64,000 nt of DNA from Chitinophaga rhizosphaerae (GCF_003958645.1 NZ_RXLO01000007.1:186001-250000), one strand, 5' to 3'. Positions 26,277 to 35,873 are shown, counted from the stretch's first letter. The notes: generated from the sequence alone by a model not told the origin. Translations and numbers: made by a program.

Positions 26277-27911
26277 ATGAAATCATTGCAATACTTCTTC
26301 AAACGGAAAACGGTTATGGCCGGCCTTGCAGCAACAATGCTCGCCACCGCCTGCACCAAGAACTTTGAAGATCTCAATACCAACCCCAACGGTATTTCCG
26401 AAGAAGAGCTGAAGCAGAACTTCATGCACATCGGCGAACCGCTCGGGCAAATCCAGCGCAGCATTTACGTATATTCGCCATCGTGGGTGGTACAGGTGCA
26501 GCAAAACCTCATGGGCGACCTGTTTTCGCAATATACCGCGGTGCCCAACCCATTCGGTAACCTTAACAACAACAACAATACCTATAACCTCGTAGACGGC
26601 TGGAACCAGGTGCTGTGGGGCTGCGCCTACGGCACCTACGCCGGCTCGCCCGAGCAATCGGTGATGCCCGTTTGCCGCTACCTGGAAAAGTTGACCAAGG
26701 CCGATTATCCGCAGTATTACGCCTGGATGAAAGTATTGAAGGTGTTCACCATGCATCGTGTTTCCGACGCTTACGGCCCTGTCATCTACACCAAATACGG
26801 CGTCATCAACGCGGACGGGAGCGTGGACTACGATTCGCAGAAAGATGCTTATTATGCTTTCTTCGCCGACCTGGACGAGGCGATCAAAATATTCTCCCAA
26901 TATGTGACCGAAGGGAAGGAGATCACTTTTGCCGGGTTCGACCTTTCCGACTACGCCGGCAGTTACCGGCTGTGGTGCAAAATGGCCAACACCCTGCGTT
27001 TGCGCCTGGCGTTGCGGATCGTCAAGGTCGACCCCGACAAGGCGAAAGCGGAAGGGGAACTGGCGCTGAAACATCCGCTGGGGTTGCTGGAGAAGGCCGA
27101 AGAAACGTTCGTGATCAACACCCGGCCGCTTGAGCACCCGCTGCTGGAGATTTCCAGCGGATGGGGAGACGTGCGCATGTCTGCCGCCATGGAATCGTAC
27201 CTGACCGGTTTGAAAGACCCCCGGCTCAACGTGTACTTCGAGGAATCGAAAGAATACCCGGGCCAGTACAAGGGCATCCGCCAGGGCGTGGAAATGACGA
27301 CCAAAGCACGTTACGAGAACTTTTCCGCCCTCAGCAAACTGCTTTTCTCCAATAAGAAAATCCTGCTGATGACCGCCGCGGAAGCCTGGTTCCTCAAAGC
27401 CGAAGCCGCCGTTGAAGGCTGGCAGGGCGCCGGCGACGCGAAAACCAATTATGCGATGGGCGTGAAAACCTCGTTCGACCAGCATGGCATCGCCACGAAG
27501 TACGACGATTACATCGCCAATACCACCAACAAGCCCGCGCCTTACGTAGACCCGAAGAACGCTGCCAACAGCATTCCCAACGGCGATCCCCTGCTCAGTA
27601 CCATTACCGTGGCCTGGGAAGACGGCGCCACCAAGGAGCGCAAGCGCGAGCGGATCATCACCCAGAAATGGATCGCCGGGTTCCCGGAAGGGCAGGAGGC
27701 CTGGGCGGAATTCCGCCGCACCGGTTACCCGAAGCTCTTCCCCGTGAAAATCAACAACAGCGGAGGGAAGATCCCCAACGGAACCTTCATCCGCCGCGTG
27801 AATTTCGTGAGCACGGAATATGAAACGAACCCGAAGGGCGTGCAGAAAGCAATCAATTTACTAGGTGGCCCCGATAACGGCGGCACCCGCCTCTGGTGGG
27901 ACAAGCCATAG
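26277..27911 (+). CDS. SusD/RagB-like surface lipoprotein (partner of 22809-26252)
   Basis: A 544-residue outer-membrane lipoprotein with lipobox LATAC (Cys about 23) followed by the family-typical TKNFEDLNTNPNG. The helical TPR-rich SusD fold follows (YYAWMKVLKVFTMHRVSDAYGPVIY; GSYRLWCKMANTLRLRLALRI). The NTNPNG start and length fit the SusD-like 2 group. It acts as the ligand-binding lid on the SusC barrel. It lies 24 bp downstream of its SusC and is closed by a terminator. Confidence 0.92.
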   Translation: MKSLQYFFKRKTVMAGLAATMLATACTKNFEDLNTNPNGISEEELKQNFMHIGEPLGQIQRSIYVYSPSWVVQVQQNLMGDLFSQYTAVPNPFGNLNNNNNTYNLVDGWNQVLWGCAYGTYAGSPEQSVMPVCRYLEKLTKADYPQYYAWMKVLKVFTMHRVSDAYGPVIYTKYGVINADGSVDYDSQKDAYYAFFADLDEAIKIFSQYVTEGKEITFAGFDLSDYAGSYRLWCKMANTLRLRLALRIVKVDPDKAKAEGELALKHPLGLLEKAEETFVINTRPLEHPLLEISSGWGDVRMSAAMESYLTGLKDPRLNVYFEESKEYPGQYKGIRQGVEMTTKARYENFSALSKLLFSNKKILLMTAAEAWFLKAEAAVEGWQGAGDAKTNYAMGVKTSFDQHGIATKYDDYIANTTNKPAPYVDPKNAANSIPNGDPLLSTITVAWEDGATKERKRERIITQKWIAGFPEGQEAWAEFRRTGYPKLFPVKINNSGGKIPNGTFIRRVNFVSTEYETNPKGVQKAINLLGGPDNGGTRLWWDKP

Positions 27912-27944
27912 CAATAATAGACATAGCTCATCTAAGAATGACCG

Positions 27945-27970
27945 GCCGGCCCTTTTGGGCCGGCTTTATT
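27945..27970 (+). terminator. Terminator after the first susCD pair
   Basis: Stem GCCGGCCC / GGGCCGGC with a TTTT loop, followed by TTTATT. Confidence 0.85.
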
Positions 27971-28084
27971 ATGGGCTTAAACGTTTAGTTGGCGGGTTTC
28001 AGGGGCAAAAAAAGGGTGCCCGCGCCCGGAGGGGCGGTGTGCAGGGAGGTAAGGGAAGGATAGCGTGTTAAGTGAATATGGCGC

Positions 28085-28963
28085 CTAGAGCGCTTCTTTC
28101 AGGCGAAGCTCGTTCTTGTATTCCTTTGGTGTTTTTCCGACGATTTCCTTGAAAAAGCGGTTGAAGTTGGACAGATTCTTGAATCCGCAGCTGTAGGCGA
28201 TTTCGGCGATAGACCAGTCTTCCTCCGTGAGCCTTTTACAGGCATGCCCGATGCGCACCTCGTTGAGGAACTGCACGAACGATTTTTTTGTCCGGTTCTT
28301 GAAGAAGCGGCAGAACGACTGGGGAGAAAGGTTGGTGATGCTGGCAACGTCCTGCAGGGAAATTTCCTTCGAGAAGTTGTTCATAACGTATTTGAAAACC
28401 TCGTCGATCTTGTGGTTGTCTTTCACATTGTAGGCATGCGAATAGCCGGTAGACGCGAGGTAGTAGCAATCCTTCGTTTCGGACAGCGTTTTGAGGATTT
28501 CCAGCAGGGAAATGATGCGTTCCAGGCCTTCTTTACGGGGGAGGGCGAGGATCTCGTCTTTCAGTTTTTCCTGGGTGGGACCGATGATCTTCATGCCGCG
28601 CTGGGCACGGTGGAAGAGGTCCGTCAACGCTTTGGTTTCCGGAAGGCCGTAGAATTTGTCGCCGAAGATGTCTTTGGGAAAATAGATCACGACGGAACGG
28701 GCTTTGAGGGATTCGTCGTTGCGATGGTATGCCTCGTCGTTATACCATACGTGCGGTATATTCGGACCGAGGAAAACCATATCGCCCACGTCGAAGCTCT
28801 CGATGCTATCGCCTACGATCCGCTTCCCCTGGCTTTCGGTTACGTAAACCAGTTCGCATTCCGGATGGAAGTGGAAGGGGGTGTTGAAATAGGGATCGCA
28901 CCGCTCGATGATGGTGATCTGATTGTCGGCAAAGGCCCCCACTTTGATGAGAATGGGTTTCAT
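28085..28963 (-). CDS. AraC family transcriptional regulator with cupin sensor domain
   Basis: A 292-residue regulator. Residues about 15-110 are a cupin fold (HFHPECELVYVTES; GDMVFLGPNIPHVW), the usual sugar-sensing part. Residues about 190-285 carry two helix-turn-helix motifs (LQDVASITNLSPQSFCRFF; IAEIAYSCGFKNLSNFNRFF) and the AraC signature end. It is divergent from the LacI-family gene at 29163 and probably co-controls a susCD pair. The 199-bp region between them holds an inverted repeat TTTGCCA-N15-TGGCAAA (29012-29040). Confidence 0.93.
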   Translation of the reverse strand: MKPILIKVGAFADNQITIIERCDPYFNTPFHFHPECELVYVTESQGKRIVGDSIESFDVGDMVFLGPNIPHVWYNDEAYHRNDESLKARSVVIYFPKDIFGDKFYGLPETKALTDLFHRAQRGMKIIGPTQEKLKDEILALPRKEGLERIISLLEILKTLSETKDCYYLASTGYSHAYNVKDNHKIDEVFKYVMNNFSKEISLQDVASITNLSPQSFCRFFKNRTKKSFVQFLNEVRIGHACKRLTEEDWSIAEIAYSCGFKNLSNFNRFFKEIVGKTPKEYKNELRLKEAL

Positions 28964-29011
28964 GTTTGCTTCCTTATATGATTAAGTCCTGTGAATAAGT
29001 CGGCAAGGTAT

Positions 29012-29040
29012 TTTGCCATTTTAATTTCTATTCTGGCAAA
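29012..29040. promoter_or_regulatory. Inverted repeat between the divergent AraC and LacI genes
   Basis: TTTGCCA and TGGCAAA arms separated by 15 bp, 49 bp upstream of the AraC-type start codon. It could be a binding site for either regulator; no direct evidence. Confidence 0.35.
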
Positions 29041-29093
29041 TTATGAAAATTAGGTTAAAAAAATACTAGTCTAGTTGATTTTCGCAGAACTTT

Positions 29094-29121
29094 TTTGTTT
29101 TCATGGATTTTCCGTAATTTG
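29094..29121 (+). promoter_or_regulatory. Candidate promoter of the LacI-family gene
   Basis: TTTG at 29094-29097 and TAATTTG at 29115-29121, 17 bp apart, resemble the Bacteroidota -33/-7 pair with one base missing from TAnnTTTG. The predicted start site falls just before the LacI-type operator at 29127. Confidence 0.4.
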
Positions 29122-29126
29122 TCAGT

Positions 29127-29142
29127 GCTAAATCGTTTGAGC
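29127..29142. promoter_or_regulatory. LacI-type operator in front of the LacI-family gene
   Basis: GCTAAATCGTTTGAGC is a 16-bp palindrome centred on CG with two mismatched pairs, 20 bp before the start codon and just after the predicted transcription start. It shares GCTAAA.CG with the sites at 30532 and 30605. This suggests autorepression. Confidence 0.55.
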
Positions 29143-29162
29143 GCATTCGCAACAACCAAATC

Positions 29163-30200
29163 ATGAAGGGGATTTCCATTAAAGATATCGCCAAACAGGC
29201 CGGCGTATCGCCTACAACGGTGTCGTTCGTGCTGAATGGCAAAGGCCGGGAAAAAAGGATCAGTGAACAGGTGAGCAAGAAAATCCTGAAACTGGCTGCT
29301 AAACTTAAATACAAGCCGAACCAGCTCGCAAGGGGGCTCCGGACGGGCAAAACCAAGACCATAGGGCTTATCGTCGAAGATATCGCCAACCATTTTTTCG
29401 CCAATGTTGCTAAAATAGTGGAGGAAGAAGCGGATAAGTTCGGGTATAAGGTTTTGTACGGCAGTACGGAGGATAACCTCAACAAGGCGCGCGGGCTGCT
29501 GGAAGTGCTGGAATACCGGCAGGTAGACGGGTATATCATCACGCCCACGCCGAACCTGGACAAGGAGATCGAGATACTGAAGAACAGCCGGAAGCCTATG
29601 GTGCTGATGGACCGCTATCTCCCGCAGATCCCCACCAATTACGTGATGGTGAACAACTTCCAGGGCGCATATGATGCGGCGGAGTACCTCCTCGACCTCG
29701 GTTACCGCAAGATCGCTTATGTGACCACCACTTCCGAACAAATCCAGATGAAGGAGCGCATGAGCGGCTTTACGGCCGCCATGAAAGCGCATGGGGCAAA
29801 CTTCCCCCGGAAAATGATCAAAAAAATCCCCTTCTCCATCACCAAGGAAGAAGCGGTAGGGCAGATCATGGAGTTCATGAAAGGCATTCCTGGTCTCGAC
29901 GCCATCTTTTTCGCCACCAACTATCTCGGTGTGTTCGGGATCGAGTCCATCAAAAACCTCGGCTGGAAAATCGGGGAAGATGTGGCCCTTATCAGTTTCG
30001 ACGATCATGACCTCTTCCGCCTGCATACGCCGGGCATTACCTGTGTGTCGCAACCTATTCATGAAATCGCGCAGCACCTGGTGCAGGTATTGATGAACGA
30101 GCTGAACCAGCATCAGCACCAGATCAACCAGGTAGTGCTCCCCGCAACGCTTGTGAAGCGGGAAAGCTGCCGCAAGCGCGCGAAGGCGGGTGTAGTCTGA
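29163..30200 (+). CDS. LacI family transcriptional regulator
   Basis: A 345-residue repressor. The N-terminal helix-turn-helix is canonical (SIKDIAKQAGVSPTTVSFVLNGKG) and followed by the hinge helix (PNQLARGLRTGKT). A periplasmic-binding-protein-like sugar domain follows (about 60-335: IGLIVEDIANHFFANVAKIVEEEA; DALFF-type and ALISFDDHDLFRL motifs). It senses a sugar or sugar phosphate and should control the susCD pair that starts at 30872, upstream of which two matching operators lie, and probably itself. A terminator separates it from susC. Confidence 0.94.
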   Translation: MKGISIKDIAKQAGVSPTTVSFVLNGKGREKRISEQVSKKILKLAAKLKYKPNQLARGLRTGKTKTIGLIVEDIANHFFANVAKIVEEEADKFGYKVLYGSTEDNLNKARGLLEVLEYRQVDGYIITPTPNLDKEIEILKNSRKPMVLMDRYLPQIPTNYVMVNNFQGAYDAAEYLLDLGYRKIAYVTTTSEQIQMKERMSGFTAAMKAHGANFPRKMIKKIPFSITKEEAVGQIMEFMKGIPGLDAIFFATNYLGVFGIESIKNLGWKIGEDVALISFDDHDLFRLHTPGITCVSQPIHEIAQHLVQVLMNELNQHQHQINQVVLPATLVKRESCRKRAKAGVV

Positions 30201-30227
30201 ATACTGATACATGAAAACTTATTCGGG

Positions 30228-30256
30228 AAGCGCGGCTGCAGGGCCGCGCTTTTTTT
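30228..30256 (+). terminator. Terminator after the LacI-family gene
   Basis: Perfect stem AAGCGCGGC / GCCGCGCTT with a 6-nt loop and a run of seven T. Confidence 0.9.
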
Positions 30257-30429
30257 ATGACCGTAACGTTACCGGTGCAACGCCGGTGCACACTTCATGG
30301 TCCACACGAAGTTGGTCGCTGCATCTTGTCAGTGATGCAAGATTCACGGACTTGCTGGAATTTTCCTGAACATTATGGGAATTTTAACGCAACGTCAAAA
30401 AAAAGTTAATTTTTTATTTTGGAGGTAAC

Positions 30430-30448
30430 GCAACTTTGACTAAGTTGC
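30430..30448. repeat. Perfect 7-bp inverted repeat (hairpin or operator)
   Basis: GCAACTT and AAGTTGC arms separated by TGACT, just after a TATTTTGG segment that could be a weak -7 element. Role unknown. Confidence 0.4.
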
Positions 30449-30533
30449 ATCCGTTCGTAATTCGAATGCAAATCTGTGCGTGAAAATGAAAAGTGCCCCT
30501 GGATGCTACAGGTTTTTTTTATTGCCGAAACGC

Positions 30534-30545
30534 TAAAACGTTTTA
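30534..30545. promoter_or_regulatory. LacI-type operator 1 upstream of susC
   Basis: TAAAACGTTTTA is a perfect 12-bp CG-centred palindrome preceded by GC, as in the sites at 29127 and 30605. Its centre is 73 bp from the next site, about seven helical turns, which would suit looping by a LacI-type tetramer or cooperative dimers. Confidence 0.6.
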
Positions 30546-30606
30546 TCAATAAGGAAACCGGGCAGGGGAGAAGAAGGCTGCACAGGTTTTATTTGGAGCG
30601 ATCCGC

Positions 30607-30618
30607 TAAAACGATTTA
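30607..30618. promoter_or_regulatory. LacI-type operator 2 upstream of susC
   Basis: TAAAACGATTTA, preceded by GC, shares the GCTAAAACG half-site and CG centre with operator 1. One pair breaks the symmetry. Confidence 0.55.
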
Positions 30619-30871
30619 TTAGACATTAACAGTGAACAGGGGATATAAAGCCAATTAACGGAAACCATCACCCTCCATTTATTATCAGCCACCGATTCAC
30701 CGTATGTAGACCGGCCTTCCACGCCGGATGGAATTGCATTGCCATGAATGATCGCTATGCCGGATGTGCATACCCGTTATGACCTCCGCATCGCTTCGTT
30801 CAAGACGATAAGGGATATCTATTTTTTAATGTTTTTCATTCAAGTATCACAAATTAAAATCTAAGGAAGCT

Positions 30872-33800
30872 ATGCGAAGAATTCTTCTGCTTGCCACGTT
30901 GCTGTTATGCTGCCTCGCCCCGCATGCCTGGGCGCAGCAAAAAAAAGCAGTATCCGGCTCGGTTAAAGATGCCACCGGAACGCCACTCCCCGGCGTCACC
31001 ATCCTGGAAAAAGGTACTTCCAACGGTACCGTCACCACGGCCGACGGTTCCTTCAAAATCAGCGTAGAGCCCTCCGCCACACTGGTTTTCACCTTCCTGG
31101 GCTACGCCCAGCAGGAAGTACCCGCCTCCGCATCCTCTTTCAACATCGTCCTGAAAGATGACCAACGTTCGCTCAACGAAGTTGTGGTAACCGCCATGGG
31201 CTTCAAACGCGAACAGCGTAAACTCGGTTACGCGGTTACCGAGCTCAAAGGCGCCGAAATCGCCAAAACGAACGCCATCAACCCGGTTGCCGCCCTCCAG
31301 GGTAAAGTAGCCGGCGTAGACATCTCCGGCGCTGCAGGCGGCCCCCAGGCTGCCAACCGTATCGTGCTCCGTGGCGCCAAATCTCTCAACGGCAAAGACC
31401 AGCCGATCTTCGTAATCGATGGTACCATCTTCGAGAACGATGAGTCAGACAATGCCGTGAACTTCGGCAACGTCCTGAAAAACTTCAACCCGGACGATTT
31501 CGAGACCGTTACCGTGCTGAAAGGCGCCGCCGCCACAGCCCTCTACGGCTCCCGCGCCATCAACGGCGCCGTGCTCATCACCACCAAAAAAGGAACTTCC
31601 CGCAAAGGAATTGGTGTAGACGTGAGCCAGACCGCCCAAATGGAAAGCGTGTACAGAACGCCCATCGAATTGCAGAACAAATATGGCGCCGGCGTAAACC
31701 CCTACTTCCGCGAAGAAGCAGGCGGCGTACAGGCGCTCGACTGGCAGCGCGGCTTCAGCTTCGGCCCGGAAATGCTTGGCCAGCGCGTAAAACTGCCCAA
31801 CGGTGAATTCGTTCCTTTCAACGCCCAGCCCAACAACTGGAAGAGCGTTTACCAAACCGGTAAATATTTCAATACCAACGTTGCGGTGGAAGGCGGGAAC
31901 GAAAACGCGAATTTCCGCGCTTCCTATTCCCACCTCGATAACAACAGCGTAATGCCCAACAACGGTTTCAAGCGGGATGTGTTCTCCCTGAAATCTTCCG
32001 CCATCATCTCGAAATATCTTTCGGTTGAAGGCGGCGCATCGTACGCTACCTCCACTTCCCTGAATCCCACCCGCCAGGGCGGCGATTACACCAACGAGAA
32101 CATCGGTCGTAAATTCATCTACATCTTCCCCCGTAACTACGACGTGGATTACTGGCACTCCCGCTACAAGGTACCCACCCAAAGCGGCCGAGACCTCGGT
32201 GCTGTGCTCGGAGAATATCCCGGCCTGGATTATTGGTGGACGCTCAACGAAGACAGCTGGAAACGCAAGGAAAGCCTGTTCATGGGTAACCTCGCTTTCA
32301 ACGTAACCGCCACCGACTGGATGAAATTCGTCCTGCGCGGAAACTTCAGCAACGAACAACTGTCTGACGACCGCCGCCAGCTCGGCTGGGGCCCCAACTT
32401 CAGCGGGTCTCACGGTTTGTTCGCTACCGCCGGCAGCAACAAAACGCAATACACCCTCACCGGTATCGCCATGATCTCCCCGAAAATCCGGAACACGGAC
32501 TGGACCGCCAACGTAAACGTAGGCGCGGAAATGTGGAATTCCGGTATCGGCAACAAGTGGGACATGAGCACCCGCGACGGTCTCCGCACCCCCGGCCTGT
32601 ATGACATGAAAAACAGCGTGGGAACGGTAAGCTCCAATTATTACGTGCACGGCCGCAAAAAGATCAATTCCCTGTTTGCCGCTGCGAGCGTTTCTTACAA
32701 AAATGCCTACTTCCTCGACGTTACCGCGCGTAACGACTGGTCGAGCGCACTGACCTATCCCAACGGTTCCGGCGACAACTCCTACCTGTACCCCTCCGTG
32801 AGCGCAGCATGGGAATTCACCGAAACTTTCAAACAAAGCATGCCCTCCTGGATTACCTATGGTAAACTCCGTGCGAGCTATGCTTATGTGGGTGGCGACC
32901 TCGGTCCTTTCCTGAATAACACCGGCTATGTTACCGGTTCTATCTGGAATGGCGCGGGACAGGCCAACCTGCCGATCAACAACATCTTCCAGCCCGACCT
33001 GCTGCCGAACCAGAACCTGAAGCCCTCCATGGCGGGTAACTTCGAATTCGGTGCCGATGTTCGATTCCTGAACAATCGACTGGGACTGGATGTTGCCGTG
33101 TACCAGGCAGACATCAAGGATCAGATCATCCAGCTGGACGTTCCTTCCGAATCCGGGGTAAGGCGTAAAATCATCAACGCCGGTCATTTCCGTAACCGCG
33201 GTATCGAGGTGGCTATCAACGCCCGCCCGATCGAAGGCAAGTATTTTGGTTGGGATATCAACCTCAACGGCAGCCGCAATATCAACAGGATCCTCGAGCT
33301 GGACCCTGCCATCAAAACGTATCAGCTGAGCGAAGACCAGGGCGTTCGCGCCATTGCGGAAGTGGGCAAGTCTTTTGGTGAACTGGTGTCTGATTATGCG
33401 TATGTGAGGGATCCCAAGACCGGAATGCCTGTCATCAACAACGACGGTACATCCTTTAAACGTGGATTCGCTACCATCGGTAACATCACGCCCGATTTCA
33501 ACCTCGGCCTGAACAACACTTTTACCTACAAGAACTGGAGCCTCGGATTCCTTATCCAGGCGCGCATCGGCGGTGATATCTTCTCCGCTTCCCACCAGTA
33601 CGGTACCGGCACCGGTATCCTGAAAAGCACCCTGGCTGGCCGCGATGCAGCCAGCGGCGGACTTGCCTGGACCGACGACGACAACCGCAAGCGTAACGAC
33701 GGTATGATCCCCAACGGTATTTTCGAAGCCGGCACCAAGAGCAAAATCGACGGATCGGATATCGGCGGTATGACTTTCCGCGAAGCATACGACAAAGGCC

Positions 33801-34129
33801 TGGTGAAACCGCTGAGCCCGTACAACTATTATTCCATGCTGGGCGACTGGGGGATCGGTATCCGCGAAACTTCCGTGTTCGATGCCACCTATGTTGCGCT
33901 TCGCGAAGTATCGCTTGGCTACAGCATGCCTTCTTCCATCACCAGCAAGCTGAAATTGACCAAGCTTCGCATGATGCTCGTGGGCCGGAACCTCGGTTAC
34001 CTGTTCAACAATCTGCCCGATGGTATCAATCCTGAAGGTATCCGAAACAACGCAACGTCTGCCTTCTCCGAATATGGAGGCGCACCTTTCGTTCGCAATA
34101 TGGCCTTCACTGTTCAGGTTGGTTTCTAA
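30872..34129 (+). CDS. SusC/RagA TonB-linked outer-membrane receptor (second pair, no STN)
   Basis: A 1085-residue transporter with a signal peptide (cleavage near AWAQQ). A carboxypeptidase-regulatory-like domain follows (about 25-103: GSVKDATGTPLPGVTILEKG), then the plug (about 105-235, LNEVVVTAMGFKRE), then a long barrel ending FTVQVGF. It lacks the N-terminal STN domain of the 22809 receptor, so it is not expected to signal to a FecR; control by the LacI/AraC regulators fits. The substrate is not evident. Confidence 0.94.
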   Translation: MRRILLLATLLLCCLAPHAWAQQKKAVSGSVKDATGTPLPGVTILEKGTSNGTVTTADGSFKISVEPSATLVFTFLGYAQQEVPASASSFNIVLKDDQRSLNEVVVTAMGFKREQRKLGYAVTELKGAEIAKTNAINPVAALQGKVAGVDISGAAGGPQAANRIVLRGAKSLNGKDQPIFVIDGTIFENDESDNAVNFGNVLKNFNPDDFETVTVLKGAAATALYGSRAINGAVLITTKKGTSRKGIGVDVSQTAQMESVYRTPIELQNKYGAGVNPYFREEAGGVQALDWQRGFSFGPEMLGQRVKLPNGEFVPFNAQPNNWKSVYQTGKYFNTNVAVEGGNENANFRASYSHLDNNSVMPNNGFKRDVFSLKSSAIISKYLSVEGGASYATSTSLNPTRQGGDYTNENIGRKFIYIFPRNYDVDYWHSRYKVPTQSGRDLGAVLGEYPGLDYWWTLNEDSWKRKESLFMGNLAFNVTATDWMKFVLRGNFSNEQLSDDRRQLGWGPNFSGSHGLFATAGSNKTQYTLTGIAMISPKIRNTDWTANVNVGAEMWNSGIGNKWDMSTRDGLRTPGLYDMKNSVGTVSSNYYVHGRKKINSLFAAASVSYKNAYFLDVTARNDWSSALTYPNGSGDNSYLYPSVSAAWEFTETFKQSMPSWITYGKLRASYAYVGGDLGPFLNNTGYVTGSIWNGAGQANLPINNIFQPDLLPNQNLKPSMAGNFEFGADVRFLNNRLGLDVAVYQADIKDQIIQLDVPSESGVRRKIINAGHFRNRGIEVAINARPIEGKYFGWDINLNGSRNINRILELDPAIKTYQLSEDQGVRAIAEVGKSFGELVSDYAYVRDPKTGMPVINNDGTSFKRGFATIGNITPDFNLGLNNTFTYKNWSLGFLIQARIGGDIFSASHQYGTGTGILKSTLAGRDAASGGLAWTDDDNRKRNDGMIPNGIFEAGTKSKIDGSDIGGMTFREAYDKGLVKPLSPYNYYSMLGDWGIGIRETSVFDATYVALREVSLGYSMPSSITSKLKLTKLRMMLVGRNLGYLFNNLPDGINPEGIRNNATSAFSEYGGAPFVRNMAFTVQVGF

Positions 34130-34150
34130 CTTCAAAAATGAAAATTCAAA

Positions 34151-35851
34151 ATGAAAGCATTGCATAAATTTGGATTGGGCGCCCTGGCGCTGGCTACTGT
34201 AGCTTCCGCATGCACCCGTGACTTTGCAGAGATGAACACGAACCCGGAAATCAGCAAGGACATGAAACCGGACCAGCTCATCACACTGACGCAAAAAACA
34301 ATGGTAGACCGCGATTTCGAGTGGTTCTACGACAACTATTCATACATCATGCCCTGGATGCAGTTTACCGTGAGTTACCCGAACGGCAACACCGTGTCCA
34401 TATTTAACCTGGTGTCTAACGTCAACGGGTTCTACTCGGCATTCTACGCGGATTTCGGCAGAAACCTGGCTGATATCCAACGCCAGGTAAATGCCATGTC
34501 GGGCGAAGAAAGGGCCCGTTATGCCCATATCTCCGCCATTGCGACCGTGCATAAGGTTTGGGGCGCCTGGCGCACGACCGACGTGAATGGCAGCATTCCC
34601 TATTCCGAGGCCATGGGCGCACGTACCGAGCAGAATTTCACGCCGAAGTACGATAACCAGGCAGCGTTGTACGCACAGTTCGACGCAGAGCTGAAGGGAG
34701 CGATTGCCGCGCTGGCAACGCCCGCCGCCGGACAGGCCAGCTTCGGTACCGCCGATATATTTTATAGCGGCGACGCTGCGAAATGGGCCAAAGCCGCCAA
34801 CGTGCTGCGCCTCAAGATCGCGATGCGCCTCATGAAGCGGGACCCCGAAAAGACCCGCCAGATCGCTGCGGAAGTGCTGGCAAGCCCCGCAGGTATCTTC
34901 ACCGGTATCGCTGACGAATGGAAATTTATCTCCGGCGGCCAGAATTTTGCCCGTGGCGGTAACTGGAATGCGCAGGGTTTCGCTACGCGTGGCGGTCAGG
35001 CTGTCGTGAATTACATGTATGATCAGGCGGATCCCCGCCTGGGCATTTTCTTCAAGAAGAATGCATTTACCCAGGCCGTATTCAACCGCCTGAAGGCTGG
35101 TGGCGCATTCCCGGCGTCTGCAACGTGGAATCCCCGTCAGTACGTAGGCGTTCCGGCATCGCCCGATGCGGCCAAGGCTCCGGCCAACGCCAAATTGTTT
35201 GGTGTGAAAAGCTACCAGATCACCGAAAACGGCAGTGCCGTAACGGTGAACTACGACACGCTTTCCACTTATCAAAACCGCCTGTTCGACCTCAGCTCCG
35301 ACGGCGACGGGCCGGGCAAATACATTCAGCCGGTTGCGACTTACGCGGAAATGTGTTTCCTCATATCCGAGCTGGCGGTTCGCGGCATGTCTACAGAAAA
35401 CGCGCAGGAATGGTATGTGAAAGGTGTGAAGGCGTCCATCCGTGCTTATGAGCAAATGGGCCGCGAAGCGAACATCGTGGATTTCACGGCCGTTAACGAC
35501 GCCGATATCGATGCTTACCTCGCAAAGCCCGATGTTGCGTTTACGGGTACTACCGAAGTTTTGCTCGAGAAGATCGGTATCCAGCAATTCCTGAACCACT
35601 TCAAGCAACCCTGGGAAGCATGGGCCAGCTGGAAGCGCCTGGGTTACCCCAAAGTAGGCGGTATCCTGAACCGCGAGGAATTCAGGGTGGATGGTTCTAC
35701 CCGCGAAACCCCGCGCCGCTGGGCACTCCCTGTTCCGCAACAACTGAACCGCCCGAATTACAATGCAGCTGTACAGGAAATGATTTCCGGCGGCGAATAC
35801 GGTACTTCGGTGGAGGCCATTACCGGACGTGTTTGGACGGATAAAAAATAG
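34151..35851 (+). CDS. SusD/RagB-like surface lipoprotein (partner of 30872-34129)
   Basis: A 566-residue lipoprotein with lipobox VASAC followed by TRDFAEMNTNPEI, the SusD-like 2 style N-terminus. Internal helical repeats include ISAIATVHKVWGAWRTTDVNG and WAKAANVLRLKIAMRLM. It starts 21 bp after its SusC. It caps the barrel and binds the imported ligand at the cell surface. No hydrolase gene follows, so the pair cannot be linked to a glycan from local context. Confidence 0.92.
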   Translation: MKALHKFGLGALALATVASACTRDFAEMNTNPEISKDMKPDQLITLTQKTMVDRDFEWFYDNYSYIMPWMQFTVSYPNGNTVSIFNLVSNVNGFYSAFYADFGRNLADIQRQVNAMSGEERARYAHISAIATVHKVWGAWRTTDVNGSIPYSEAMGARTEQNFTPKYDNQAALYAQFDAELKGAIAALATPAAGQASFGTADIFYSGDAAKWAKAANVLRLKIAMRLMKRDPEKTRQIAAEVLASPAGIFTGIADEWKFISGGQNFARGGNWNAQGFATRGGQAVVNYMYDQADPRLGIFFKKNAFTQAVFNRLKAGGAFPASATWNPRQYVGVPASPDAAKAPANAKLFGVKSYQITENGSAVTVNYDTLSTYQNRLFDLSSDGDGPGKYIQPVATYAEMCFLISELAVRGMSTENAQEWYVKGVKASIRAYEQMGREANIVDFTAVNDADIDAYLAKPDVAFTGTTEVLLEKIGIQQFLNHFKQPWEAWASWKRLGYPKVGGILNREEFRVDGSTRETPRRWALPVPQQLNRPNYNAAVQEMISGGEYGTSVEAITGRVWTDKK

Positions 35852-35873
35852 CCACAGTTAATATTGATATAAG

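Larger units (their letters stand above)
30257..30871 (+). other. Long regulatory leader before the second susC (about 615 bp)
   Basis: No gene is visible here. It holds a perfect inverted repeat GCAACTT-TGACT-AAGTTGC (30430-30448), a direct repeat TAACGCAAC at about 30385 and 30426, two LacI-type operators (30534-30545 and 30607-30618) and one CAGTGAAC (30630-30637). If the promoter lies near the operators, the mRNA has a 5' leader of roughly 200-330 nt. I see no riboswitch that I recognise. Confidence 0.5.

Noticed and set aside
27978..27987. Palindrome TAAACGTTTA resembling the LacI-type operators
   Set aside because: It lies between convergent gene ends with no promoter nearby, differs from the consensus at four of sixteen positions, and a 10-bp palindrome is expected many times by chance in 64 kb.
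31445..34294. A 949-codon open frame on the minus strand opposite the second susC
   Set aside because: It mirrors the SusC coding frame and has no recognisable domain or start context. Long antisense frames are expected in GC-rich coding DNA.
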